Source: Candidatus Blautia intestinigallinarum
GTDB taxonomy: Bacteria > Bacillota > Clostridia > Lachnospirales > Lachnospiraceae
NCBI GenBank assembly: GCA_019112635.1
Contig: DXIX01000017.1
Location: 62,001-126,000 of the forward strand
Length of the DNA stretch: 64,000 nt
Direction: 5' to 3'
How positions within the stretch are numbered: the first letter of the stretch is position 1; each line of letters begins with the position of its first letter. The position numbers were made by a program, and so were the translations under genes. Below the pieces are notes generated by a model, which saw only the letters and a list, made by a program, of their open reading frames with translations, had not been told where the DNA came from and did no database searches. Shown here in pieces: positions 36,358-43,506 of this stretch.

Positions 36358-37308
36358 ATGAAAGAAGAAAAAGGACTGGTATTTGATATTCAGGGATTCT
36401 CTGTACATGACGGGCCTGGCTGCCGCACACTGGTTTTCTTGTCGGGCTGCCCGCTTCACTGTCCCTGGTGTGCCAATCCTGAAGGGATGAAAAAGAGGCC
36501 TCAGTTGTTATTCAGCCGTCAGAAATGCAGATATGAGAAGAGCCATTGCCGCCGCTGCCTGTCTGTCTGCCCCCATGGGGGTGTCAGGCAGACAGGGGAT
36601 CCGGACAATCCGCTGGAGTTTGACCATGCGATCTGCGGTAAATGTACAACATTTGAGTGTGCGAAAGCCTGTGCCCATGAGGCGGCGAGAATATCCGGAC
36701 AGTATCGTACCACAGGGGAAGTCATGAGAATTCTGCGGCGTGATCGGGAGTATTGGGATTCCCAGGGTGGTCCTGGTTTTTCCGGTGGAGAACCTATGGC
36801 ACAGCCGGCTTTTTTGAAGTCTATTCTGACTGCCTGCAAGGAAGAAGAGATGAATACTTCCATTGAGACCACTGCATATGTGGAGCCGGATATCTTTTTC
36901 CCGATTATGGAGAAGATAGATTTCGCTTTTATCGATGTGAAACATATGGATTCCGATAGACATGCTAAGATGACTGGCGTGGGAAATGAGAGAATTCTTT
37001 CGAATATTGAGGCTTTGTCTGGAAGTTCCTGGAAGGGACGGCTGATTCTCAGGATGCCGGTCATCGAAGGATTCAATGATTCTTTGGAAAATGCTGAAAA
37101 ATTGGCTGCATTTATGAAAAAGAACGGATTATTTGAGATTAACATCCTGCCTTTCCACAGACTGGGAACTTCAAAGTGGGAGCAGCTGGGCAAGAAGTAT
37201 CCTTATGCGGAATATCTTCCAACAGAAGAAGCTGTTCTTGAGAAACTGCAGGAATATTATCTGGATCAGAGAATTGCTTGTTATGTGGGCGATGATGTGG
37301 TATATTAA
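36358..37308 (+). CDS. hpdA: 4-Hydroxyphenylacetate decarboxylase activating enzyme
   Basis: Radical SAM activase that puts the glycyl radical on HpdB. 316 residues from ATG 36358, matching HpdA. The SAM cluster motif CPLHCPWC (CX3CX2C) lies near residues 33-40. A ferredoxin-like insert with further Cys (CRYEKSHCRRCLSVC ... CGKCTTFECAKAC) follows, and FSGGEP is the SAM-binding GGE motif. An in-frame TTG at 36337 gives an N-terminal MWKI identical to a pseudo-start before hpdB, but has no better ribosome binding site. Confidence 0.92.
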   Translation: MKEEKGLVFDIQGFSVHDGPGCRTLVFLSGCPLHCPWCANPEGMKKRPQLLFSRQKCRYEKSHCRRCLSVCPHGGVRQTGDPDNPLEFDHAICGKCTTFECAKACAHEAARISGQYRTTGEVMRILRRDREYWDSQGGPGFSGGEPMAQPAFLKSILTACKEEEMNTSIETTAYVEPDIFFPIMEKIDFAFIDVKHMDSDRHAKMTGVGNERILSNIEALSGSSWKGRLILRMPVIEGFNDSLENAEKLAAFMKKNGLFEINILPFHRLGTSKWEQLGKKYPYAEYLPTEEAVLEKLQEYYLDQRIACYVGDDVVY

Positions 37309-37343
37309 TACTGTATAACAAAAGAGTGAAGAGGAGAAAAGAT

Positions 37344-38210
37344 GTGAATCAGAATCTGACCTTGTCCGAGCGAGCGGAGCAGACGAAACTGACCAGAGCA
37401 GAAGAAAAAATCGTGGAAACGGTGATGAATAATATTGGGGAGACTGCTTTTTTAAATGGAGCGCAGCTGGCGAATTTCTGCGGGGTATCAGCCTCTTTAG
37501 TCACACGTTTGATTCAGAAGCTGGGTTATGATGGCTTTCATGAATTTAAGCGGGAGATGCAGGAGATTTACCGTCAGGAAGTAACCCCCTATGATATCTA
37601 TCAGAAGCATCTGTCAGCTGAGGGAAAAGAGAGCAGTTCCATTCATCAGTTTATTGTTGAGAATATGGAGAATCTGGCTGCTCTGGAACAGAATAATTCT
37701 GAGGAGACCATCGATGCAGTGGCGAGAGCGATTCACAGTGCAGATAAAGTTTATATTCTGGCAATGTTTGCCTCGGAGAGTCCGGCCCGGACCCTGGCTC
37801 ATTATCTGGATCGTCTGAATATTTCTCATCAGTGTGTGTTTGATCTGGGATTATCAAAGAAGATAGAATACCTGCAGCCAAAGCCGGAAGATCTGGTCAT
37901 TGCGTTTAGTTTCCAGGGAATTCTCAAGGAGATTTATGAGGCATGCAGTTATATTGTGAGAAATGGGACGCCGGTTGTGAGTATCACAGATACCAAGGCA
38001 AACCGTCTGACCAGGCTAAGCGAGTATTCGCTGACAGTTTCTGTGAGTGGGTCGGTCTTCGATTATTCTCATGTGGCGACTACCGCGATGGTTACGCTTT
38101 TGGCGAACCGTTTGGCGGATACGTTTGATCCGGAATATCTGTCGTCCCGTTTTGATCAGATTCGAAGTGAGTGGAAGCAGAAGGGACTGTTTCTGAATAC
38201 TCCGAAATAA
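37344..38210 (+). CDS. RpiR/MurR-type transcriptional regulator
   Basis: 288 residues: N-terminal RpiR helix-turn-helix (LANFCGVSASLVTRLIQKLG, about 41-60) and C-terminal SIS sugar-phosphate-type domain (about 115-250; ILAMFASES, VIAFSFQG, VVSITDT). GTG at 37344 follows GAGGAGAAAAGAT with correct spacing; the GTG at 37326 overlaps that site. It lies 35 bp after hpdA on the same strand, so it may regulate the hpd genes, although SIS domains usually bind phosphosugars. Confidence 0.85.
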   Translation: MNQNLTLSERAEQTKLTRAEEKIVETVMNNIGETAFLNGAQLANFCGVSASLVTRLIQKLGYDGFHEFKREMQEIYRQEVTPYDIYQKHLSAEGKESSSIHQFIVENMENLAALEQNNSEETIDAVARAIHSADKVYILAMFASESPARTLAHYLDRLNISHQCVFDLGLSKKIEYLQPKPEDLVIAFSFQGILKEIYEACSYIVRNGTPVVSITDTKANRLTRLSEYSLTVSVSGSVFDYSHVATTAMVTLLANRLADTFDPEYLSSRFDQIRSEWKQKGLFLNTPK

Positions 38211-38223
38211 AAAAATGTTTTTT

Positions 38224-38253
38224 TTGTATAAGTATGTGAGGGAAGGATATACT
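38224..38253 (+). promoter_or_regulatory. Promoter of a candidate small RNA
   Basis: TTGTAT (38224-38229), 18 bp, TATACT (38248-38253). No reading frame with a ribosome binding site follows. Confidence 0.55.
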
Positions 38254-38259
38254 ATAAGT

Positions 38260-38372
38260 GTTCATTGAATCCCCCTTCGATGAATGTCACAAAAGAAGAG
38301 TAGAATACTTATCCTCCCCTTGAAAAAGCAGACCACAGCCTTTTTGACTGCGGCCTGCTTTTACTTTTGCGT
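38260..38372 (+). ncRNA. Candidate C-rich regulatory small RNA
   Basis: Predicted from promoter to terminator, about 110 bases with no credible open frame. The 5' hairpin TTCATTGAA/TTCGATGAA (38261-38269 with 38276-38284) displays CCCCC in its loop. A single-stranded TCCTCCCCTT (38312-38321) is complementary to Shine-Dalgarno sequences. The 3' hairpin serves as terminator. Exposed C-rich motifs are typical of Gram-positive sRNAs that block ribosome binding. Not matched to a known family. Confidence 0.5.
38324..38362. terminator. Bidirectional terminator between rpiR-side and buk-side transcripts
   Basis: AAAAGCAGACCACAG (38324-38338) and CTGCGGCCTGCTTTT (38348-38362). On the plus strand 13 of 15 pairs form (two A-C mismatches), followed by TTTTACTTTTG. 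On the minus strand all 15 pair (two G-U), followed by TTTTTC. Confidence 0.72.
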
Positions 38373-38451
38373 AAGATTAACGGAAAATATTTATGCCTGC
38401 TACCACTCAATAAAGCGGCAGCAGGCATAAGGGGAAGCGATGCCTTACGCA
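38369..38451. other. Nested inverted repeats downstream of buk
   Basis: Outer arms TGCGTAAG (38368-38375) and CTTACGCA (38444-38451) enclose a perfect 11-bp hairpin TTATGCCTGCT/AGCAGGCATAA (38391-38401 with 38420-38430) and a small CGATGC/GCATCG hairpin overlapping the outer arm. It is 26 bp past the buk stop, so it may be the structured 3' end of the buk mRNA. Confidence 0.5.
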
Positions 38452-38476
38452 TCGAAAGAATGTGAAATGTCTGAAA

Positions 38477-39577
38477 TTATACGTACAGTTTTTCCTTTTC
38501 TTGGATTTTCTCTACGTAAGTGTGAGCTTCTTCCTCACCTCTTAAGATACGCAGGGCACCTAAGGAAAGGGCCTCAAGTTCATTCTCGCCAGGCATTACA
38601 TGTACAGGAGCGATAAATTTCACACGTTCACTAACCATGCCTGTGAGCATTTTTGAGTTTGCCACGCCGCCTGTGAGGATGATCTCATCCACATTTCCGC
38701 TCATCGTTGTGGCCAACTCACCGATTCCTTTTGCAATTTGATAAGCTTCAGCTTCATAGGCTAATTTCGCTTCTTCATCTCCGGCATTGATACGTTTCTC
38801 GATCTCGCGGCAGTCGAAAGTGCCAAGCAGAGCTTTCAGACCGCCCATTCCGCGGAGTTTCTTTTTTAGTTCAGATTTGCTGTATTCACCGCTGTAACAC
38901 ATATCTACAATGTACAGGATCGGCACAGAACCGGAACGTTCAGGAGAGAATGGACCGGCGTCATCTGTAATCACGTCGATGATGCGTCCATGTTCGTGAG
39001 CACTGATGGAAATTCCGCCGCCCAGATGAGCGATTACGAAATTCATATCCTGATAAGTCTTTCCTTTCTCAGCGGCAGCTTTACGAGCCATAGCTTTGGT
39101 ATTCAGAACATGGCAGAAGCTTTCTCTTTTCAGTCCGGCGATTCCTGTGACTTTTGCCACCGGAGTCATTTCATCGGATCCCACAGCGTCATAGATCAGA
39201 GCGGGAATATGTAAGGGATCTGCCACAGCAGCTGCAAGAAGAGCTCCCAGATTGGATGCATGGGCGATGATAGGTCCCTGGATAATTTTACGTTTCATCG
39301 CTTCATTTACATAGTATCCGCCCGCCTGAAGAGGAGCGATCTGTCCGCCTCGTCCCACAACTGCAGATAATTTTTCAAGAGGAAAATTATGTTTTTTCAA
39401 TTCGTTTAAGACAACTTCTTTTCTCATGAAAAACTGATCTTTCTGAGAATGACATTTTGCCAATTCTTCCGAAGTGTGATCCAGAGAACTTTCGAATATT
39501 TCTTTTTCGTTTTCGTATACGGCAATCTTAGTGGAAGTGGATCCAGGATTGATTGCCAGAATGTAATACTGTGACAT
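38477..39577 (-). CDS. buk: Butyrate kinase
   Basis: ATP-forming conversion of butyryl phosphate (and often branched-chain acyl phosphates) to the acid. 366 residues, ASKHA acetate/butyrate kinase fold: INPGSTSTK at the N-terminus, VIAHLGGGISISAHEHGRIID in the middle and ILTGGVANS near the C-terminus. No phosphotransbutyrylase gene is adjacent. It faces brnQ across an 850-bp intergenic region and shares a promoter module with it, which hints at branched-chain amino acid fermentation. Confidence 0.93.
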   Translation of the reverse strand: MSQYYILAINPGSTSTKIAVYENEKEIFESSLDHTSEELAKCHSQKDQFFMRKEVVLNELKKHNFPLEKLSAVVGRGGQIAPLQAGGYYVNEAMKRKIIQGPIIAHASNLGALLAAAVADPLHIPALIYDAVGSDEMTPVAKVTGIAGLKRESFCHVLNTKAMARKAAAEKGKTYQDMNFVIAHLGGGISISAHEHGRIIDVITDDAGPFSPERSGSVPILYIVDMCYSGEYSKSELKKKLRGMGGLKALLGTFDCREIEKRINAGDEEAKLAYEAEAYQIAKGIGELATTMSGNVDEIILTGGVANSKMLTGMVSERVKFIAPVHVMPGENELEALSLGALRILRGEEEAHTYVEKIQEKEKLYV

Positions 39578-39631
39578 TACGCTACGTCTCCTTTCATTTC
39601 ACGATTTCACCGATCTTGGTATCCTACCATT

Positions 39632-39659
39632 ATTTTATCATAAAACAGAAGAAAATCAA
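39632..39659 (-). promoter_or_regulatory. Proximal buk promoter
   Basis: Minus strand TTGATT (39659-39654), 16 bp, TAAAAT (39637-39632) with an upstream TG (extended -10), about 55 bp before the buk start. Confidence 0.55.
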
Positions 39660-39724
39660 CCTGAAATTGGATAAAATACACAACTTAACGCCTTAAAGCG
39701 ATGAAATAATTGTTAAAAATGCAC

Positions 39725-39772
39725 AAAAAAAGACAGACGATCCTTGAGGCATGCCTGCAAGGACTATCTGTC
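39725..39772 (-). terminator. Terminator inside the buk leader
   Basis: Reading leftward, GACAGATAGTCCTTG pairs with CAAGGATCGTCTGTC around a self-complementary AGGCATGCCT core, followed by seven T (39731-39725). It lies between the distal promoter (39911) and buk, so it ends a roughly 150-base RNA or acts as an attenuator. Confidence 0.82.
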
Positions 39773-39799
39773 AGAAGAATTAGAATACACAGTCAAAAT

Positions 39800-39875
39800 G
39801 AAATACAGGAAAATGTGTAATCTGCGGTTATGGTATACAGATTACAAACATGTTTTGTATTTCGTGCATGATTGT
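39800..39875 (-). ncRNA. Structured leader RNA upstream of buk
   Basis: On the minus strand GAAATACA (39863-39856) pairs perfectly with TGTATTTC (39807-39800), and inside it GTAATCTG (39845-39838) with CAGATTAC (39824-39817). The internal loops are 10 and 9 bases and the apical loop 13. The structure begins about 12 bases after the predicted start and is followed by the leader terminator, an architecture like a riboswitch or attenuator. Class not recognised. Confidence 0.55.
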
Positions 39876-39975
39876 AATTATATATTAGTATATATTATGC
39901 AAATCTGTCAATAAAATTTAAAAAATATAATCAAATTTGTACAAAATTACAGAAAAGACAGGTGCATTATCGTGG
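39850..39975 (+). repeat. Promoter-module repeat, copy A (buk side)
   Basis: About 125 bp similar to copies B (inverted, 40092-40262) and C (41938-42112). Shared blocks include TTTCGTGCATGATTGT, GCAAATCTGTCAATAAA and AATTACAGAAAAGA. It lacks the outer third present in B and C and carries the distal buk promoter on its minus strand. Confidence 0.8.
39882..39911 (-). promoter_or_regulatory. Distal buk promoter (module copy A)
   Basis: Minus strand TTGACA (39911-39906), 18 bp, TAATAT (39887-39882), at the same place as the promoter in module copy B. Confidence 0.68.
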
Positions 39976-40091
39976 ATTTTCAACATTTATAAAGGCATAA
40001 GAGTTTTACAAAAACAAAAAATAGGTCGCTTGATTTGGAAATTTTAAAAAAGTGTGGAAAATGGAATTAAATTTAATTTAATACATTAAAC

Positions 40092-40262
40092 TGTTACACT
40101 GCATTATTTTTATTATGCACCTATCCAATTCAGCATAATTACCGATAATGCATGGAACTTTTCTACAAATTAGCACAAAATTAATTATATTTTTTAAATT
40201 TTATTGACAAATTTGCATAATGTAGAATAAAATATAATCATAATCGTGCACGAAACGCAAAA
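40092..40262 (-). repeat. Promoter-module repeat, copy B (brnQ side)
   Basis: About 171 bp, inverted relative to A and C. It shares the promoter half with A and C, and the outer half (ATTATCGGTAATTATGCTGA ... TGCAGTGTAACAG in C orientation) with C only. It drives brnQ. Confidence 0.85.
40204..40233 (+). promoter_or_regulatory. brnQ promoter (module copy B)
   Basis: TTGACA (40204-40209), 18 bp, TAAAAT (40228-40233). The conserved GTGCACGAAAC follows just after the expected start. Confidence 0.72.
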
Positions 40263-40358
40263 CTTATCTGCAGCCCGATAACCACAACATCAGGCTACAG
40301 ACATTTAATTCCAGTAGAAATACTGGAAAGAGGTGAAGGGAAAGGAGATTCAATCAAT

Positions 40359-40427
40359 ATGGGGAAAGCAGAAAACAATCAAGGTTTTAGTTCTGCGCAC
40401 CGCTGTAGCGAGGGAGGAGTGAGGTGA
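40359..40427 (+). CDS. 22-residue leader peptide upstream of brnQ
   Basis: ATG after AAAGGAGATTCAATCAAT, sequence MGKAENNQGFSSAHRCSEGG plus VR, stop TGA 4 bp before the brnQ ATG. The brnQ Shine-Dalgarno (GGGAGGAGTGAGG) lies inside its last codons, so translation of the two is likely coupled. It is not enriched in Leu, Ile or Val codons, which argues against classic attenuation. Two hairpins, one with a GAAA tetraloop (40309-40328), precede it. Confidence 0.5.
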   Translation: MGKAENNQGFSSAHRCSEGGVR

Positions 40428-40431
40428 CATT

Positions 40432-41727
40432 ATGAAAAATAAAAAAATGAGACATATCATTGCCATGGGCTTCACCATGTTTGCCGCCTGGTTTGGGGCA
40501 GGGAACCTGATCTTCCCTCCTTATTTGGGCAATATGGCCGGTAACCAATGGTTCATCGGATTTATCGGATTCTTCATCATGGACGTGGGACTTGCGCTTT
40601 TGAGCGCTTTGATGGCGATTGGAAACAGACGCGGCAACGTGTCGGGTGTCGTGGAGAAGGCGGGCCGGATTCCTGGTATCGTGATGGTCAGCTTGGTCAT
40701 GATTTGTATTGGACCTGGCCTGGCGATTCCAAGATGTGCGGCGGTTACATATGAGATTGGTGTGCTTCCACTGTTCGGCAGTATGAACACATGGGTTTTC
40801 GGAGCAATCTTCTTCTTGATCGTACTGGCTCTGACCATACGTCCGGCCAAGATCGTGGATATTGTAGGAAACGTTTTGACACCGATTTTGCTGATCGTGA
40901 TGGTAATTCTTATTATCGTTGGTATTGTAAACCCGATCAGCTCCATGGGTGAGCCGGTAGAGGGCCTTGTACCATTGAAAGAAGGACTTCTGCAGGGATA
41001 TCAGACAATGGACGGCTTAGGTGGATTTATTCCTACGTTCGCCCTGGTCTGTGCAGCTGCATCCTATGGATATACGGATAAAAAGGAGACAACCAAGCTG
41101 CTCAGTCAGTCCAGTATTTTGGGCGCCATTCTCCTGGGCCTGATATATGGCGGTCTGACACTCTTGGGAGCTACCGCATCCGGGGCATCAGATTTTTCCG
41201 GCTTGGATCAGGCTCCTCTCCTGATTAAAATCACGCAAACCTTGTTGGGAACTGTGGGCCAGACCCTGCTGTCCATCACCGTGCTGATGGCTTGTCTGAC
41301 GACGGCGATCTCGCTGACGGGAGCTGGTGCCGATCACTTTGCCAAGTTGTTCAAGGGCAAGGTAAAACAGGAGTATATCGTAATCGTGATTGTAGGAGTC
41401 AGCTACGTGATTTCCAACATTGGTCTGAACAACATCATCAGCATCTCCGCACCGATTCTGAGCGTGCTGTACCCGCCGATGATTGTCCTGGTTGTTCTGA
41501 CAGTCTTCGACAATGTGCTCAAGAACAAGCACGTGGCAGGCTTTGGCGCATATGCGGCACTGATCTACAGTATTCTGGAAGTCTTCGTGCTCACACCAGA
41601 GATGGTCGCAGCGGTTCCGTTTGGTTCGCTGGGATTGGGCTGGATTGTTCCGGCTGTCATCGGCTGCGTGATCGGCTTCTTTGTCAAGGATCCACACTGG
41701 GATGACCCGGTGTCAGAGGAGGCATAG
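40432..41727 (+). CDS. brnQ: Branched-chain amino acid carrier BrnQ
   Basis: Sodium- or proton-coupled importer of Leu, Ile and Val (LIVCS family), 431 residues with about 12 transmembrane helices. The N-terminal family signature FAAWFGAGNLIFPPYLG is intact. GGGAGGAG precedes the start. It is flanked by inverted copies of a promoter module and lies between buk and a GntR-type regulator, both plausible partners in branched-chain amino acid use. A bidirectional terminator lies 118 bp downstream. Confidence 0.95.
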   Translation: MKNKKMRHIIAMGFTMFAAWFGAGNLIFPPYLGNMAGNQWFIGFIGFFIMDVGLALLSALMAIGNRRGNVSGVVEKAGRIPGIVMVSLVMICIGPGLAIPRCAAVTYEIGVLPLFGSMNTWVFGAIFFLIVLALTIRPAKIVDIVGNVLTPILLIVMVILIIVGIVNPISSMGEPVEGLVPLKEGLLQGYQTMDGLGGFIPTFALVCAAASYGYTDKKETTKLLSQSSILGAILLGLIYGGLTLLGATASGASDFSGLDQAPLLIKITQTLLGTVGQTLLSITVLMACLTTAISLTGAGADHFAKLFKGKVKQEYIVIVIVGVSYVISNIGLNNIISISAPILSVLYPPMIVLVVLTVFDNVLKNKHVAGFGAYAALIYSILEVFVLTPEMVAAVPFGSLGLGWIVPAVIGCVIGFFVKDPHWDDPVSEEA

Positions 41728-41844
41728 GCCTGCTGTGGGGGGGCAGTGACGTGATACAATGTCGGTATGGACAAAAGAGGGGTATCTCTTTGGTGGGGTG
41801 CTTGTTATAATACCCGACATTCGGAATAAAGACAAAAAAAGTAG

Positions 41845-41887
41845 TGCTAAACCACAGTTAAAGCCTGTGGTTTAGCATATTTTTTGC
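41845..41887. terminator. Bidirectional terminator after brnQ
   Basis: TGCTAAACCACAG (41845-41857) pairs perfectly with CTGTGGTTTAGCA (41865-41877), then TATTTTTTTGC. On the other strand the hairpin is followed by CTACTTTTTTTG. Between brnQ and this hairpin I see only a possible extended -10 (TGTTATAAT, 41803-41811) and no gene. Confidence 0.9.
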
Positions 41888-41937
41888 TTTACAGGGTGCG
41901 TCCGGCTGAAGGATTGAAATTTGGCGTAGCAAAGATA

Positions 41938-42112
41938 TGTTTTATGTTTCGTGCATGATCGTGATTGTATTTTGTTTTGCGTTGTACAAATATGCCAATA
42001 AAGATTGAGAAATATAATTAAATTTATGCTAAATTACAGAAAAAGATCTGAGTATTATCGGTAATTATGCTGAATTGGATAAGTACATAATAAAAATAGT
42101 GCAGTGTAACAG
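41938..42112 (+). repeat. Promoter-module repeat, copy C (gntR side)
   Basis: About 175 bp, same orientation as A and inverted to B. On its minus strand TTGGCA (41998-41993), 18 bp, CAAAAT (41974-41969) matches the promoters of A and B in position. A transcript from it would stop at the bidirectional terminator about 100 bases later. Its outer half lies just ahead of the GntR-type gene. Confidence 0.82.
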
Positions 42113-42174
42113 TTTTATGTGCTAAAATATACGTAATAAAGAAATGTGTATTGCGTTAGAAAGCAGGTGTGGTA

Positions 42175-42813
42175 ATGAGAAAGATTAAAAAGAATACGAT
42201 GAAAAACCAGGCCTACGAGATTATCCGAAAGAAAATTTTAAATCAGTCTTATATACCCGGAGAAAAAATCAGCATTGCAAGCCTGACGGAGGAATTGCAG
42301 ATCAGCAACACTCCGATCCGAGAGGCTTTGAGTATGCTGGAAGAACATGGACTTGTGGAAATCACCCCGAATTCAGGATTTAAGATGAAACGTTTTACGC
42401 AGAAATCTTTTGAGGATCTGACAGAGGCATTTGTGGGGCTGCTCATCGGCGGCTATCGTATGTGTATTATAAAAAAGAAAATTCCCGTTCTGATTGAGAC
42501 CTTGGAAGAACAGCTGAGAAAGCAAAGAATTGTCACCAGCGCTTATACCGATTATGAGATTGTGGATGAGGCCTTTTCCTTTGACCGGTGTTTTGTGACA
42601 GTACTGGAAAACGAGAGGATGAAAGCCCTGTGTGACAGCATTTTTGACCAGTTGTTTCTGGCCGGGACTTATGAGCAAAGTCACAACAAAGTGGCATATA
42701 TCGGAAATCTTCAGGAGCATGAAGAGATTTTTCAGGCAGTAAAGGAGAGAAACCACGAAAAAGTCGAACTTCTTCTCTATAAGCATTTCGCAAAAAGAAT
42801 GGATTTTTCATGA
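42175..42813 (+). CDS. GntR-family regulator with FCD-type ligand domain
   Basis: 212 residues: N-terminal winged helix (AYEIIRKKILNQSYIPGEKI ... SNTPIREALSMLEEHGLVEI, about 10-68) and a helical C-terminal domain of the FadR/FCD type that usually binds small carboxylic acids. The ATG at 42175 is better placed than the GTG at 42169 after AAGCAGG. Shared DNA segments upstream of brnQ, buk and this gene make it the likely local regulator, probably also of itself. Confidence 0.88.
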   Translation: MRKIKKNTMKNQAYEIIRKKILNQSYIPGEKISIASLTEELQISNTPIREALSMLEEHGLVEITPNSGFKMKRFTQKSFEDLTEAFVGLLIGGYRMCIIKKKIPVLIETLEEQLRKQRIVTSAYTDYEIVDEAFSFDRCFVTVLENERMKALCDSIFDQLFLAGTYEQSHNKVAYIGNLQEHEEIFQAVKERNHEKVELLLYKHFAKRMDFS

Positions 42814-42839
42814 AATTTGCCTGATATTCCAAGTAAGAG

Positions 42840-42868
42840 TTGAAAATGCCGACATTTTCGGATATACT
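42840..42868 (+). promoter_or_regulatory. Promoter of the SEC-C protein gene
   Basis: TTGAAA (42840-42845), 17 bp, TATACT (42863-42868). Confidence 0.7.
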
Positions 42869-42903
42869 ATAACATATTGTTTGCCGCACTTGCTGCGGCA
42901 ATG
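42868..42903 (+). repeat. 36-bp direct repeat, first copy
   Basis: Begins TATAACATATTG and contains the hairpin TTGCCGC/GCGGCAA. Identical to 42921-42956, with 17 unrelated bases between. It starts at the last base of the -10 box, so most of it is in the 5' leader. Confidence 0.93.
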
Positions 42904-42920
42904 AAGGGATGCCCGGAGGG

Positions 42921-42956
42921 TATAACATATTGTTTGCCGCACTTGCTGCGGCAATG
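42921..42956 (+). repeat. 36-bp direct repeat, second copy
   Basis: Exact copy of 42868-42903, 53 bp further on. The leader RNA therefore carries the same hairpin twice before the SEC-C gene start. Confidence 0.93.
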
Positions 42957-42999
42957 GAAAGCGAATCGATAAAAAATTTAAAGGATGGTATAGAAGAAA

Positions 43000-43506
43000 A
43001 TGAGTACTTTATTGGAACAATGGAGAGCAATGGCTTATGACCAGAAAGCGGACAGAGGCAAACTTCAGAAATTTTGGGCTGTATATTTCAACACAGAAAA
43101 AGAGATATACGCTCAGCTTCTGAAAAATCCGGATGAAGTTGTCAAAGGCACAGTGAAAGAGCTGGCGGAAAAATACCATGTGGATCTGATGACCATGGTG
43201 GGATTTCTGGATGGAATCAATGACAGTCTGAAAGTGGCCAATCCAATTGAGACTATGGATGAGAATACCGAGGTTAATTTGGGATTCGACAAGGAACTGC
43301 TGTATAAAAACATGGTGGATGCCAAGGCAGACTGGCTTTATGAGCTGCCGGAGTGGAATGATATCTTCGATCAGGAGAAACAAAAGGCGTTATACCGTGA
43401 GCAGAAAAAATCCGGAACCATCGTGAAGGGACATAAGGTGGGCAGAAATGACCCATGTCCTTGCGGAAGCGGAAAGAAATATAAATTCTGTCACGGAAGA
43501 TCATGA
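43000..43506 (+). CDS. SEC-C motif protein
   Basis: 168 residues. The first 130 are helical and of unknown function ([20 protein letters not shown] ...). The C-terminus is a zinc-binding SEC-C motif, [16 protein letters not shown], as at the SecA tail. A role in protein targeting or as a nucleic-acid or protein adaptor is possible but not shown. The ATG at 43000 lies 14 bases after AAAGGATGG. The DUF218 gene overlaps its stop by 4 bp. Confidence 0.85.
   Translation: MSTLLEQWRAMAYDQKADRGKLQKFWAVYFNTEKEIYAQLLKNPDEVVKGTVKELAEKYHVDLMTMVGFLDGINDSLKVANPIETMDENTEVNLGFDKELLYKNMVDAKADWLYELPEWNDIFDQEKQKALYREQKKSGTIVKGHKVGRNDPCPCGSGKKYKFCHGRS

Noticed and set aside
40092-42112. Inverted repeats flanking brnQ as ends of a transposon or invertible segment
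   Set aside because: The copies are strongly diverged, there is no transposase or recombinase gene and no target duplication, and a third copy lies outside. A regulatory duplication fits better.
42868-42956. The 36-bp direct repeats as a CRISPR array
   Set aside because: Only two units with a 17-bp spacer, no cas genes, and the unit overlaps a promoter.
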